In this document: piece after piece, positions 26,141 through 35,764 of the stretch
Layout: every line of letters begins with the position of its first letter
How positions within the stretch are numbered: the stretch's first letter is position 1
Made by a program: the position numbers and the translations under genes
The notes under the pieces: model-generated
Databases searched by the model: none
What the model saw: the letters and a program-made list of their open reading frames with translations, nothing else
What the model was told of the DNA's origin: nothing
Source: Candidatus Zixiibacteriota bacterium
GTDB taxonomy: Bacteria > Zixibacteria > MSB-5A5 > GN15 > FEB-12
NCBI GenBank assembly: GCA_022571845.1
Contig: JACZXB010000011.1
Coordinates: 23,094-87,093, forward strand
DNA length: 64,000 nt
Direction of reading: 5' to 3'

Positions 26141-27547
26141 ATGAAATTACAGCTACAGCTAAGACAGACTCAAACACTGGCTCCCCAGCTTATTCAGTCC
26201 CTGAAGATGCTGCAGATGCCGGCATTGAGGCTGGAACAGACTATTCGTCAGGAACTGGCCACCAATCCAATGCTTGAAGAAATAGAAGAACTTGAAGCGG
26301 AAACCAATGATGAAGAAGAGTCTGAATTTGAAGTAGCTGAAGATGAAAAAGATAAAGAATCGGATGACAATGTCGACTGGGAAGAATTTTTGTTCGACGA
26401 CGATGACGGCTATAAAATCCGCGAGACCAAAGAGCAACGAGAAGAAATAATCGAAGGCAGCGCCGCCCAGACTAATAATCTTTATCATCACCTGACCGAG
26501 CAGCTGCATCTGCTAAAGTTGACTGAACAAGAGCAGCTAATAGGTGAATATATAATCGGCAACATATCTCCGGATGGCTATTTGGGAATATCGGTTGAAG
26601 AAATGGGTGTTGAGTTAGGTATCCCGAATGAAAAAATAAACGAAGTTCTGGAGATGATTAAGAGATTTGACCCGTCCGGAATAGGAGCCAGGAATTTGAG
26701 AGAATCTCTCATGATTCAGTTTAGAGACAAAGGCATGGAAGGCACCTTAGCTTACCGGATAGTTGATGAGCATATCACCGACTTAGAGCGAAAATCCATA
26801 TTGCAGCTGTCTAAGCTGATGGGTACCCAGGAAGAAAGAATCCAGGTAGCTCTGGAGGAAATAAAAGCACTATCACCGGCTCCGGCTCACGGCAGATTTG
26901 ATCAGGGTGCCATGCCCATAGTACCGGATTTGATAGTCGAAAGAATAGGTGATGAATATGTGGTTTTTCATAACAACTCCCATATGCCCAGACTCAGGAT
27001 TAATTCCAGCTACAAACAGTTAGTAAAAAGAGGTAACTCTTCATCTGAGGATACCAAAAATTATATAAAGCAGAAACTTGAGCAGGCCCGCTGGCTCTTA
27101 AATGCCATCAACCAGAGACGCTCTACCATGATCAGAGTAATGCAGTCAATAATTGAGCGGCAGAGCGAGTTTTTTGAAAAAGGCCCGGCTTTTTTGAAAC
27201 CGCTGATTATGGAAGATATTGCCCAGATGGTTGACATGAACGTGGCCACCATTAGCCGGGTAGCTAACAGCAAATATGTTCAGACTCCTCTGGGAGTATA
27301 CGAAATTAAGCACTTTTTCAATTCGGGCATTACCCGTGAGGACGGCAGCGATATGTCCAAGCGCTCTGTAAAACAACGCATTAGGGAAATAATAGAAGCT
27401 GAGTTAGCTGCCAAACCGCTTTCGGACCAGGAGATTTTCCGCCGTCTAAATGAAGAAGGCATCAAACTGGCCCGCCGGACTGTCACCAAATACCGCGAAG
27501 AATTGAAAATCCCCTCTGCCAGACTAAGAAAACGAGTGGGTGTCTGA
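26141..27547 (+). CDS. rpoN: RNA polymerase sigma-54 factor
   Basis: This 468-residue protein has the Gln/Leu-rich region I (LQLRQTQTLAPQLIQSLKML), an acidic region II (about 45-100), the core-binding domain, a helix-turn-helix around MNVATISRVANSKYVQTPLG and the RpoN box ARRTVTKYRE near the C-terminus. It directs polymerase to -24/-12 promoters and needs AAA+ activators such as the TPR protein at 14408-16645. It follows lptB by 140 bases. Confidence 0.96.
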   Translation: MKLQLQLRQTQTLAPQLIQSLKMLQMPALRLEQTIRQELATNPMLEEIEELEAETNDEEESEFEVAEDEKDKESDDNVDWEEFLFDDDDGYKIRETKEQREEIIEGSAAQTNNLYHHLTEQLHLLKLTEQEQLIGEYIIGNISPDGYLGISVEEMGVELGIPNEKINEVLEMIKRFDPSGIGARNLRESLMIQFRDKGMEGTLAYRIVDEHITDLERKSILQLSKLMGTQEERIQVALEEIKALSPAPAHGRFDQGAMPIVPDLIVERIGDEYVVFHNNSHMPRLRINSSYKQLVKRGNSSSEDTKNYIKQKLEQARWLLNAINQRRSTMIRVMQSIIERQSEFFEKGPAFLKPLIMEDIAQMVDMNVATISRVANSKYVQTPLGVYEIKHFFNSGITREDGSDMSKRSVKQRIREIIEAELAAKPLSDQEIFRRLNEEGIKLARRTVTKYREELKIPSARLRKRVGV

Positions 27548-27719
27548 TAAATTGAGATATTTTTGAGCCGCCTGAAACGGGGTGCAATTCTGCTATTTCA
27601 TATCCTCTAAAATTTTTGTATCTTGCTCCAGACAAGCAGTAATAAGCTGGTTTTCCGGAAAACGAAAATGCTTGAGTAAGCTCAATGTTTTTGTCGGTGT
27701 TGAAAGGAGCCATTTAAAA

Positions 27720-28076
27720 ATGCTAAAAACTATAACTGCCCGGCATTTTGATTTATCAGATGATATGAGAGCGAAAGCCGAGGATGAAATGGAAGGCCTC
27801 AAAAGATACTTTGATAATATTATCTCTGCTGAGCTGATTCTTGCCACAGAAAAACATATCAAGAAAGCTGAACTGAAAGTAAGGGTCTATAATCAAACCC
27901 TGGCTGCCAAAGCTGACACGGATGACTTTTACAGTTCAATTGCCAGCGTAGTAGAGAAGATAAAATCCCAGCTTAAAAAGTACAAAGGCAAGCTGAAGGA
28001 TAAAAAACCGGAGCAAATAGCAGATTTTATTGACGAGCTTACCAAACCTTCGACAGATACCGAAGGACTGGAATAG
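27720..28076 (+). CDS. hpf: Ribosome hibernation promoting factor (short HPF/YfiA)
   Basis: This 118-residue HPF begins with ITARHFDLSDDMRAKAEDEM and ends in a Lys-rich helix, the usual S30AE/HPF fold that binds the 30S subunit in starving cells and blocks translation. It is the short type with no C-terminal dimerisation domain. I start at ATG 27720, which has AAAGGAG about ten bases upstream; an in-frame extension from 27582 has no homology. It follows rpoN by 172 bases and ends before a strong terminator. Confidence 0.92.
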   Translation: MLKTITARHFDLSDDMRAKAEDEMEGLKRYFDNIISAELILATEKHIKKAELKVRVYNQTLAAKADTDDFYSSIASVVEKIKSQLKKYKGKLKDKKPEQIADFIDELTKPSTDTEGLE

Positions 28077-28104
28077 CTCTCTTTTAGATCATATAGTGAT
28101 TGTT

Positions 28105-28134
28105 AAAGCCCGCTTGCTAAAGCGGGCTTTTTTT
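28105..28134 (+). terminator. Terminator of the lptB-rpoN-hpf unit
   Basis: An 11-bp perfect stem AAAGCCCGCTT / AAGCGGGCTTT with a GCTA loop runs into a seven-T tract 29 bases after the hpf stop. Confidence 0.92.
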
Positions 28135-28290
28135 GCAACTTTTTGCAGAGAATACAGCTGAGTTTTAGATGCTTCAGTGACCCGACCCAGCACACCTAAT
28201 TACTTGTACTGCAATGATTTAGGTTACATTACGACCATTCAGTCCGGCTTTTGGCATAAAAGTTACCTTAGTAATAGCTGAGGTGAATAT

Positions 28291-28797
28291 ATGTATGAAC
28301 AAATTGGCTATTGGCTTGGAGATATCATGGTTATGATTCTAATAATGTTAGCAGTTCTGGGCATGTTTATGACGGTTGGCGCTTTGAGAACTTTTCGCAC
28401 GAACTTGACCGCCGCTTTTATATACGCCACCCTTTCGTTGTTTTGCTGGACTCTGCACTTTGTCTGGCTGGTAAATACTCCTGATGGGAGTATTCTCTAT
28501 TATTGCGTAGATTTGAGTGCCGCCAAATGGCTGGTGTTTATCTTTGCTCCGGCACTGGTGACTCTGTTCTTGACTTCGGGAGCTTATTGGTATGCCAAAG
28601 AAGGCCTGGTCGAAGCCCTGCCAAGATTATTTTTCGGACTAACGCTTCTATTACTTTTGTATATGCTGGGTGTTGACTGGCCTCTGGAGTTCAGAGGGCT
28701 GCTTAGCTTTTTCTGGGCTACTTTTTTGCTGGCCACAGAGTTTCCTTACTTAGATGAGAAACCGACTTTCGTGTATCAAGTCAGGCGACTGCTCTAA
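28291..28797 (+). CDS. Five-helix integral membrane protein of unknown function
   Basis: This 168-residue protein has hydrophobic segments at about 10-30, 38-60, 80-97, 108-124 and 130-147 and an amphipathic C-terminus. GAGGTG lies a few bases before the ATG. No family is recognised. It overlaps the convergent EamA gene by four bases. A weak -24/-12-like sequence lies about 24-40 bases upstream (28251-28267) but is not convincing. Confidence 0.7.
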   Translation: MYEQIGYWLGDIMVMILIMLAVLGMFMTVGALRTFRTNLTAAFIYATLSLFCWTLHFVWLVNTPDGSILYYCVDLSAAKWLVFIFAPALVTLFLTSGAYWYAKEGLVEALPRLFFGLTLLLLLYMLGVDWPLEFRGLLSFFWATFLLATEFPYLDEKPTFVYQVRRLL

Positions 28798-29723
28798 GTA
28801 ATAAAGAGCAGCGCAACTCCCAAAACAGCAATCAGGGCCCCAGCCAGAGCCCGCACAGAAGTTTTCTCCTGATATAGAATAAACATTATTGGAATTACCA
28901 TTATCGGAACCGTGGCATTAAGGGTTGCGGCTACGCCAGTGGAAATATAATTTAGCGCCAGCAAAGACAACCAGACTCCCAAGAATGGCCCGCAAATCGA
29001 ACCGCTAAGAGTCAGGTTGAAAGTTACTTTGTCTTTAAATATGAGGGTGACTTCTTTTAGCTTCCCTCTGAAAGCAGAAACAAGCCAGATAATGGCGCAG
29101 GCAATGAGCATACGCACGAATGAAGCCAGCATCGGGTCTATCTCAGATCCGGCGTTTGACATCCCCTGCTTGGCCAGGACCAAACCTATCGCCTGACCGA
29201 GCGAAGCTCCCAGGGCTAAAATTACTCCCTTTTGATATGAGCCGCTGTCGGCATGTTTTTTTGAAAATTCCAGTCGTTCCTGAATGTCAGGCCGACTTTC
29301 CGCTACAATCCAGCTTACCCCGGCAACTGTGACAGTTATCCCCAATACGTCCAGCATACCCAGCTTTTCTCCGAGAAAAACCCAGGCGATGATTGTTGTC
29401 ATAATAGGCGTAGTTGAGAATATCAAAGTAGTAAGTCTCGGACCTATGATAACCAAGGCTTTAAAAATGCAGAGATCGCCCAGCACCAGTCCGATGAATC
29501 CCGACAGACCCAGCCAAAAAAGTTGTGATGAATTCAGGTCCTGATGAAACAAGGAGCCTTTTAGGATTAACAAAACTATAGCATAGATTACTACCGCCAT
29601 TAGCAGGCGGACTTTGTTGACATTGAAGGCGCCGGCTCTTTTACTCGCTTTAGAAAAGAAAATTGCAGTAAAAGCCCAAAAAAATGCAGTTCCGAGTGCA
29701 GCTAATTCGCCGAGGTAGGGCAT
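28794..29723 (-). CDS. EamA/DMT-superfamily transporter
   Basis: This 309-residue protein has ten predicted helices in two EamA halves, each starting with the ALGTAFFWAFTAIFFSK- or ALGASLGQAIGLVLAKQG-type segment, and conserved GEK..LGxxLIxxGV-like ends (FLGEKLGMLDVLGITVTVAGV). The family moves small metabolites across the inner membrane. The substrate is unknown. It stands alone on the minus strand and converges with the membrane protein downstream. Confidence 0.88.
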   Translation of the reverse strand: MPYLGELAALGTAFFWAFTAIFFSKASKRAGAFNVNKVRLLMAVVIYAIVLLILKGSLFHQDLNSSQLFWLGLSGFIGLVLGDLCIFKALVIIGPRLTTLIFSTTPIMTTIIAWVFLGEKLGMLDVLGITVTVAGVSWIVAESRPDIQERLEFSKKHADSGSYQKGVILALGASLGQAIGLVLAKQGMSNAGSEIDPMLASFVRMLIACAIIWLVSAFRGKLKEVTLIFKDKVTFNLTLSGSICGPFLGVWLSLLALNYISTGVAATLNATVPIMVIPIMFILYQEKTSVRALAGALIAVLGVALLFIT

Positions 29724-29900
29724 CGCTAGAATATAGTTGCGGATTGCTAATAAACAAACCGGCTATATTAAAAAGTGAAACTGCTTTCACAATTCTTTTT
29801 CTGAATTGCATACTATTTTAGTGCCCTCTAAGCATTGCTGGATTTGTGGCTCCAACCTTCACTCAGTCAAAGACTTGCGAGGTCGCCTGTTTTTTTTCAA

Positions 29901-29917
29901 TTGGCACATTCTTTGTG
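29901..29917 (+). promoter_or_regulatory. Candidate sigma-54 (-24/-12) promoter
   Basis: TTGGCACATTCTTTGTG matches TGGCAC-N5-TTGC with one change at the -12 position (TTGT). It lies 27 bases before the start of the small exported protein gene, with an AAAGG in between. The rest of 29724-29900 shows no other clear element. Confidence 0.45.
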
Positions 29918-29943
29918 TTAAGAGAGGTTAGAAAGGTCACCTT

Positions 29944-30360
29944 ATGAGTAAACAACTGAGTCTTCACCGGATAAATCGAGCCTTTGCGTTCTTGACTGTT
30001 TTCGTTTTTGCGATGTCTTTGTTTTCTGCCGAAGAATCTAAAGCAGATACAGCCAGCTACGACCCCTGGTTATACGTTGATGCAACTTACAAATTTTCTG
30101 TGCCGGACAAATTTCAGCATTTCTGGGGATCTGCTGTTCTGACCAAAATTCTTGGCCCCATGCCAGCTTTAGCGATTGGAATCACTAAGGAAATTTATGA
30201 CGACAAAAAAGCAAAGGTTGGCTTTTCTTCTCGTGATATTGTCGCCGATATATTGGGAGTAGTTTCAGCCAAATTGACAGAGACAGACAAAGTCAGTCTC
30301 TGGCTTGACTGGCGCCCGCGAGATGATGTAATTATTGTGCAGATCGGGATCGGTTTATAG
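29944..30360 (+). CDS. Small exported protein, YfiM/DUF2279-like
   Basis: This 138-residue protein has a signal peptide ending near AEESKA (about residue 35). Its core, VPDKFQHFWGSAVLTKILG then ITKEIYDDKK and DIVADILGV, resembles the DKxxHF...KE.xD pattern of periplasmic YfiM/DUF2279 proteins, whose function is not known. AAAGG precedes the ATG. A -24/-12-like promoter lies immediately upstream. The family assignment is by pattern memory and moderate. Confidence 0.65.
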   Translation: MSKQLSLHRINRAFAFLTVFVFAMSLFSAEESKADTASYDPWLYVDATYKFSVPDKFQHFWGSAVLTKILGPMPALAIGITKEIYDDKKAKVGFSSRDIVADILGVVSAKLTETDKVSLWLDWRPRDDVIIVQIGIGL

Positions 30361-30363
30361 CTT

Positions 30364-32787
30364 TTATTCTGTTACTACCCGGGCAACATCTACTACAACA
30401 TCACCTGATCTTAATGAAATCAGACGAACGCCCTGAGTGTTTCTCCCGATAACGTTAATATCTTTAACCGATTGACGGTTAGCAATGCCCCTTTTGGTAA
30501 TCAGAATTAGCTCGTCTTTATCTAATACTTCTTTAATAGCCACAACTTCGCCATTTCTGTCAGATGTCTTGACGTTGATGACACCTTTACCGCCGCGGTT
30601 GGTAATGCGGTAGTCATTGATATTGGTCCTTTTGCCGTAGCCGTTTTCAGTTACTACTAAAATTGTGCTGTCGCGTTTAACCACTACCATGCCTATGACA
30701 TAATCATCTTTGGCCAATCTGATACCTTTGACACCGTAAGAGGCGCGACCCATCGAGCGAAACTTGGTCTCATGGAATCTTATAGCCATGCCCTGTCTGG
30801 TCGCTATCAAAATTTCATAATCGCCATCGGTGATGGCAGCTTCGATTAGCTCATCCCCTTTGGGCAGATTGATAGCGTTGACGCCTTTCTGGCGGGGGTT
30901 GGAGAAAGCATCGAGCGGAACTTTCTTGATAGTGCCTTTTTTAGTAGCCATGACTACAAACTTATCTTCTGAGAAATCCCGGACCTTACAGAAAGCTGTA
31001 ATACTCTCGCCCGGTTCCATCTTGCACATATTAACAATCGGTTTGCCCTTGGCCATTTTTCCACCGGTGGGAATGTTGTGCACTTTGACCCAGTAGCAGC
31101 GCCCATAGCTTGAGAAAAAGAGAATGTAGTCGTGGGTCGAGGCAATAAAGAGATGCTCGGCGAAATCATCCACTTTGGTCTCTATGCCAATTACTCCCTT
31201 GCCGCCTCTTTGCTGGCGCCTGTAGGCTGAAACCGAGAGGCGCTTGACATAACCGGCGTGGGAGATGGTAATGACCATGTCTTCTTCGGCTATTAAGTCT
31301 TCGACCGTCAGCTCTTCGGCTGCGGCTTGAATTTCTGTGCGCCGCTCATCGCCAAATCTTTTCTTAATATCTTTGGTCTCATCTTTGATGATATTCATGC
31401 GCAGTTCTTTTGAGCCCAAAACAGAAGTCAGCTTCTCGATTGTTTTTATCAGCTGTTCGTATTCATCCTGAATTTTCTGGCGCTCCAGGCCGGTCAGTCT
31501 CTGCAGGCGCATCTCTAATATGGCGCTGGCCTGAATTTCTGAGAGCTTGAATTTTTTCATCAAACCGGTGCGGGCCTCAGGCGTATCTTTTGACTTCTTA
31601 ATTAAGGTTATGACAGCGTCTATGTTATCCAGAGCAATTTTGTAACCTTCGAGAATATGAGCGCGCTCTTCGGCCTTGCGCAAATCAAACTTGGTCCGCC
31701 TGACGACGACTTCGTGGCGATGCTTGATAAAGGCTTCAATAATCTGCTTGAGATTTAAGAGTCTGGGAACACCGTGGTCCAGACTCAGCATTATTATAGA
31801 AAATGTCACCTGCATGGTAGTGTGTTTGTAGAGTAGATTCAGCACAATCTCTGCCTGGGCATCGCGTTTGAGTTCTATGACTATGCGCATGCCGTCGCGG
31901 TCTGATTCATCGCGCAGGTCTGAGATACCATCTATCCTTTTATCTCTGACAAGATCCGCGATTTTTTCCAGGAGATTGGATTTGTTAACCTGATAAGGTA
32001 TTTCTGTGACTACAATCATTTCTTTGCCGCTTTTGAGAGTCTCTACGGCAGCTTTTGCCCGCAGCGGGATATGCCCGCGGCCTGTCAGGTAAGCCTGATG
32101 TATGCCCTCGCGGCCATTTATAATTCCCCCGGTAGGGAAATCCGGTCCCGGCACTATTTTTATGAGGTCGGCGATGGTGCAGTCCGGCTGGGCAATAACT
32201 TTTAATATAGCTTCGCTGATTTCGTTAAGGTTGTGAGGCGCCATTGAAGTAGCCATACCGACGGCAATACCGGTAGTGCCATTGCAAAGAAGATTAGGAA
32301 ATTTACCCGGCATGACTTTCGGCTCTGATAAAGTACCGTCGTAGTTTGGCATAAAGTCGACTGTCTCTTTTTCAATATCAGCCAGCATTTCTACTGCTAT
32401 TGGTGTCAGACGAGCCTCGGTATAACGCATAGCGGCGGCGCCATCGCCGTCAATAGAGCCAAAATTTCCCTGACCATCTATCAGCGGGTAGCGCAAGTTA
32501 AAATCCTGCGCCATACGTACCAGAGTAGGATAGACGACCTGCTCACCGTGGGGGTGATAGTTGCCCGAAGTATCACCGCAGATTTTGGCGCATTTGCGGT
32601 GAGGTCTTCCCGGACTCAGATTGAGATCGTTCATGGCAAAGAGAATACGCCGGTTGGAGGGTTTCAGTCCGTCGCGGTTATCCGGCAGAGCGCGGTTGGT
32701 AATAACGGACATGGAGTAGTCCAGATATGAGGATTTCATCTCCTCTTCTAAGAAAATAATTTCAATTTTTTCACGCTCTATAGCCAT
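30364..32787 (-). CDS. gyrA: DNA gyrase subunit A
   Basis: GyrA cuts and rejoins DNA to introduce negative supercoils. The 807 residues include the winged-helix core with catalytic Tyr122 in [11 protein letters not shown] and a C-terminal beta-pinwheel with the GyrA-box QQRGGKG, which marks gyrase rather than topoisomerase IV. In the quinolone-determining region, residues aligned to E. coli 82, 83 and 87 are Glu, Gln and Pro ([11 protein letters not shown]) instead of Asp, Ser and Asp. AAGGAT precedes the ATG. It converges on the YfiM-like gene with three bases between. No gyrB is in the window. Confidence 0.96.
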   Translation of the reverse strand: MAIEREKIEIIFLEEEMKSSYLDYSMSVITNRALPDNRDGLKPSNRRILFAMNDLNLSPGRPHRKCAKICGDTSGNYHPHGEQVVYPTLVRMAQDFNLRYPLIDGQGNFGSIDGDGAAAMRYTEARLTPIAVEMLADIEKETVDFMPNYDGTLSEPKVMPGKFPNLLCNGTTGIAVGMATSMAPHNLNEISEAILKVIAQPDCTIADLIKIVPGPDFPTGGIINGREGIHQAYLTGRGHIPLRAKAAVETLKSGKEMIVVTEIPYQVNKSNLLEKIADLVRDKRIDGISDLRDESDRDGMRIVIELKRDAQAEIVLNLLYKHTTMQVTFSIIMLSLDHGVPRLLNLKQIIEAFIKHRHEVVVRRTKFDLRKAEERAHILEGYKIALDNIDAVITLIKKSKDTPEARTGLMKKFKLSEIQASAILEMRLQRLTGLERQKIQDEYEQLIKTIEKLTSVLGSKELRMNIIKDETKDIKKRFGDERRTEIQAAAEELTVEDLIAEEDMVITISHAGYVKRLSVSAYRRQQRGGKGVIGIETKVDDFAEHLFIASTHDYILFFSSYGRCYWVKVHNIPTGGKMAKGKPIVNMCKMEPGESITAFCKVRDFSEDKFVVMATKKGTIKKVPLDAFSNPRQKGVNAINLPKGDELIEAAITDGDYEILIATRQGMAIRFHETKFRSMGRASYGVKGIRLAKDDYVIGMVVVKRDSTILVVTENGYGKRTNINDYRITNRGGKGVINVKTSDRNGEVVAIKEVLDKDELILITKRGIANRQSVKDINVIGRNTQGVRLISLRSGDVVVDVARVVTE

Positions 32788-32831
32788 TTTGATCCTTAGA
32801 TTATCGCCGGAAAACTATCCATATTGAACTT

Positions 32832-32860
32832 ATACTATGCTAAAAAGCAGTATAAATCAA
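32832..32860 (-). promoter_or_regulatory. Possible gyrA promoter
   Basis: The minus strand reads TTGATT, 17 bases, TAGTAT about 45 bases before the gyrA start, in an AT-rich region shared with the divergent gene at 32955. Confidence 0.4.
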
Positions 32861-32954
32861 TCAAAAACAGTGGAGCAGTTTTACTGTAATCTATTGAATT
32901 ATAGAATGTTACAAACTATCTTGATGCGGATATTTTGAGGGGACTGATTTATTA

Positions 32955-33521
32955 GTGAAAGTCACAAGAATTTTTGCGTACATTAAGAATATGTCAATAC
33001 CATCGTTGAAAATAAAACAAGTAACAGCCGCAAGCCTCCTGCTAATCATATTGCTGCTGGCAACCAATAGTTCTTCTGAAGAAGGAGTTCTTGACTTGTC
33101 CCAATTACACGGCGATTGGACAGGATCAGGCAGTTACCTGGTGCCGTTTACAACCATGACTGCTTCAATAGATGGTCAGGCAAAGTTTATTTATGACAGT
33201 TCCAAAGGCTACCTGCGGACGTTCCTAACGGCCGATGATCTTCTGTTCGGATACTCTGATTCAGGACATTTACAGATAATCCCGAATTCTGATTCCGCTG
33301 TCTGGGAAATATGGAGCAGTTGGGGATATCATCTTCGCTACCGGGGCCGAGTTTCGGGAAATACGATTCATGGCAGCCGCCAAAAGGGTAAGCTCAGATA
33401 CGATGTTTATTTCGAAATTGTTAATTCTGACAGTATTAGCTGTCGGTTAGTATTGACCGATGAAAAGGGGGAGTCATCGGAGCAAGCCAGCTGTAGTTTT
33501 AAGCGGGTAGTTGAAAAATAG
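32955..33521 (+). CDS. Secreted protein of unknown function
   Basis: This 188-residue protein has a hydrophobic signal (about 25-42, after a basic KIKQ stretch). The mature beta-rich domain, LHGDWTGSGSYLVPFTTMTASI then a W-rich middle, resembles lipocalin-like or heme-binding-type small barrels; I do not assign a family. The start is GTG at 32955 after GAGGGG; an ATG at 32991 would give a more normal signal-peptide length. It ends six bases before the convergent VanY-like gene. Confidence 0.7.
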   Translation: MKVTRIFAYIKNMSIPSLKIKQVTAASLLLIILLLATNSSSEEGVLDLSQLHGDWTGSGSYLVPFTTMTASIDGQAKFIYDSSKGYLRTFLTADDLLFGYSDSGHLQIIPNSDSAVWEIWSSWGYHLRYRGRVSGNTIHGSRQKGKLRYDVYFEIVNSDSISCRLVLTDEKGESSEQASCSFKRVVEK

Positions 33522-33527
33522 CTGCTG

Positions 33528-34193
33528 CTATTGTTTCAGGCTGTCAGAATAGAAAATCCAGTGCCATGATTCCCAGGGGATATAGCCGCTGGAATCTTCG
33601 GGGTAGGATTCATAAAAACCAAAATTGGCAGCATTGTTCTTTAGCCAGAGATACTCTTTGGATTTAGCAAACAAGGCTTCGCTTGGAAAAAAGTCTACCG
33701 CCAGACCGCTGTGATGTTGGGAGTAGCCGGGCGGCGCTACGTAATTAATAACTTTCTGGTATTCTTCTCCTGCTTTCAAACGGTTTTTGATTATACTCTC
33801 TTGAAAGCCAACTGACCTGAATCCTGAATCTACAATTAAAAAGACACTGTCCTTTCCGGCCTCTGATGACATCAGCAAAAGTGCCTCTTTTGTTTTTGGC
33901 AGAACATAAATTCGATAACTTTCATAGGTCAGAGAATCCGGCAGCCGGGACAGTTTTTTGGGGTCGGCCATATCGAGTGAGTCCAATTTCTGGCCGCACC
34001 ATCTTTCAGGCAGAATGTATTCAACGCTGTCTATGACAATTTTTTCATGGCAGTCTTCTGCCTTAGCAGAAAAAGAGATTAAGCTGGCTGTAACTAAGAG
34101 CAACAGCAATGATTGAAGAAGATTTTTTATAGCCGGATGCCTTGATTTTTCATTAACAGGACGGTTCCGGACCGCCTCTGAAAATAAAGTCAA
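33528..34193 (-). CDS. D-alanyl-D-alanine carboxypeptidase, VanY/M15B family
   Basis: This protein of about 221 residues has a signal segment (about 28-45) and the M15B zinc motifs: SQHHSGLAVDF (His and Asp ligands) and ESWHWIF (catalytic Glu and His ligand). It trims peptidoglycan stem peptides in the periplasm. The only practical start is a TTG at 34191-34193, inside the last codons of the preceding M14 gene in another frame (41-base overlap), which implies translational coupling. A shorter start near the signal core is possible. Confidence 0.85.
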   Translation of the reverse strand: MTLFSEAVRNRPVNEKSRHPAIKNLLQSLLLLLVTASLISFSAKAEDCHEKIVIDSVEYILPERWCGQKLDSLDMADPKKLSRLPDSLTYESYRIYVLPKTKEALLLMSSEAGKDSVFLIVDSGFRSVGFQESIIKNRLKAGEEYQKVINYVAPPGYSQHHSGLAVDFFPSEALFAKSKEYLWLKNNAANFGFYESYPEDSSGYIPWESWHWIFYSDSLKQ

Positions 34194-35751
34194 CCATATA
34201 GGTTAAGTCAAGAATGTTAGCTATGCCTCCGGAGCCGTCAACATCTGCTGCAAGTTCATTTTCCGGCGCAGGACCGCCTCGGAAAATGAAATCTACCAGA
34301 TAGGTCAATTCCAAAATTCCCTCAAAGACACCGTTGTTGTCAATGTCGCCACAGATCCAGGAGTAACTGGGCACCAGTTGAACATTTGCGACCGAGGCAC
34401 TATCAGCTAAAACAGTAATACCTGTCAGTACCATAGTATCATAACCCTCAGCGCTGAATTGCAGTGAATATGTGCCCGGTTCCAGCATTCTGTAATAGTC
34501 GCCGATATCCGGGTCGGTGTAGACCTCCGACCAGACCGAATCGATCCCGATAACTGTAATTGTTGCTCTAATCGGGCCTCCCGTGGAATAATCTGTAACA
34601 ATTCCAGTAATGCCAAAGTTGGCCTGCCTGAACCAGTCAAAAAGTGAGACTCTGTTGTACCCCCAATAAGCCGGCAGCAAGGCTTCATTCAGAAGTTTAA
34701 CATTGGAAAGTTCAATAGTAACTTCGCGGCAGCCGTGGTAATGATTCATATAGTCCTGTCTACCTCCAAAGATGGGGTACCAGTCCCAGCCGTTAGTAAT
34801 GCCGTTGTCGAGCTGTGTCATGTAGCCAGGCGGACTGTAGGCTTGAGCTGAGTCGGCGTATTGGCGACAGACTATTGTATACCACGAATCATCGGGGTGG
34901 CGCGCGAACCAGGTATCCCAGGGGAAATTGACGACTTCAGCGCCGCCGTGGAAATTGGCAGAGATTACCCAGTTCTGCTGTTCAGCAATATTCATCATGG
35001 CAACAGTCTCTGACTGCCAGCTATTGCCGTCAGGGTGGGGACCTTCGTCGGGATCGGGGAAATTACGATTAAGGTCTACAAAATTTGCGTTGTATCTCAT
35101 TGCACCAGCTACAGAAGCATCGCCAAAACGATAAGCTCCATCGGGATTGGCCAGAGGGTTTATCCAGATTTCCATATTGTTGACCATCGCTGTCATTTCG
35201 GAATCTTTGCCATAGGTAGTAAGAATGGAATCTATCATCCTGAGCATCAGTACGTAGCCACAAAGTTCATTGCCATGCATGGAGCTTGAGTACATAACTT
35301 CGGGTTCGGCTTCTTCGGTGTGCACATTATCCGAAATTTTTACGAACAGAATTTCCCGGCCGAGCTCAGAATATCCAGCTACGATTGTTGTGCAGATACT
35401 CGGGTAGAGCGCACCGAAGCTGTACATCATCTGAACGTAATTACCATAGCTGGGGTAGACATCCCAGTTGTTCATTTCGGCTCGGGTCTCGGCCATCTTG
35501 GGATCGGCAAACTTGGAAGGATGCTCCAGCAGCTGAATTTGGTAGCCGGCCGCCTTAGCCCTGTTGTATTCTGCCAATGTTCCAAAGGCATAGACAGTAT
35601 CGTTTTTATAGTTGTCGATTGAAACCAGGCGCGTTATTTCAAGAAGTTCGGCTCTGTTTTCTACCGGAAAACGAAAATATAACTCTTCCGCTGCAACCTG
35701 GTTCGATATCACCAGGGGAAAGATGACAATAAGAAATCTTAGTATTCTCAA
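34153..35751 (-). CDS. Secreted M14 zinc carboxypeptidase with CarboxypepD-like and dockerin-like C-terminal domains
   Basis: This 532-residue protein has a signal peptide, then an N-terminal propeptide-like region. The M14 domain has zinc ligands His159 and Glu162 (SMHGNE), His268 (SANFHGG), substrate-binding NRNF near 229 and the catalytic Glu347 in VTIELSN. A carboxypeptidase regulatory-like beta-sandwich follows (about 375-460: GIVTDYSTGGPI...VYTDPDIGDYY). The last 66 residues are a paired dockerin-like module beginning CGDIDNNG. It should cleave C-terminal residues from peptides outside the cell. The same module ends the neighbouring 1.2-kDa-residue protease. Confidence 0.9.
   Translation of the reverse strand: MRILRFLIVIFPLVISNQVAAEELYFRFPVENRAELLEITRLVSIDNYKNDTVYAFGTLAEYNRAKAAGYQIQLLEHPSKFADPKMAETRAEMNNWDVYPSYGNYVQMMYSFGALYPSICTTIVAGYSELGREILFVKISDNVHTEEAEPEVMYSSSMHGNELCGYVLMLRMIDSILTTYGKDSEMTAMVNNMEIWINPLANPDGAYRFGDASVAGAMRYNANFVDLNRNFPDPDEGPHPDGNSWQSETVAMMNIAEQQNWVISANFHGGAEVVNFPWDTWFARHPDDSWYTIVCRQYADSAQAYSPPGYMTQLDNGITNGWDWYPIFGGRQDYMNHYHGCREVTIELSNVKLLNEALLPAYWGYNRVSLFDWFRQANFGITGIVTDYSTGGPIRATITVIGIDSVWSEVYTDPDIGDYYRMLEPGTYSLQFSAEGYDTMVLTGITVLADSASVANVQLVPSYSWICGDIDNNGVFEGILELTYLVDFIFRGGPAPENELAADVDGSGGIANILDLTYMVDFIFRGGPEPSC
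34156..34353 (-). repeat. Dockerin-like module, copy 1
   Basis: It encodes the last 66 residues of the M14 protein. Of these, 57 are identical to copy 2 (35768-35968), and the DNA is closely similar too. Each copy holds two Ca-loop-like units (DIDNNG... and DVDGSGG...), each followed by LTY-VDFIFRGGP. Confidence 0.85.
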
Positions 35752-35764
35752 AGCTTACATTCTC

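Noticed and set aside
27582..27719. 46-residue N-terminal extension of HPF
   Set aside because: A strong AAAGGAG precedes the ATG at 27720, where the conserved HPF sequence begins.
28251..28267. Sigma-54-like site TTGGCATAAAAGTTACC before the membrane protein gene
   Set aside because: The -12 element is TTAC and the -24 lacks the final C, so it is too far from consensus to report as a promoter.
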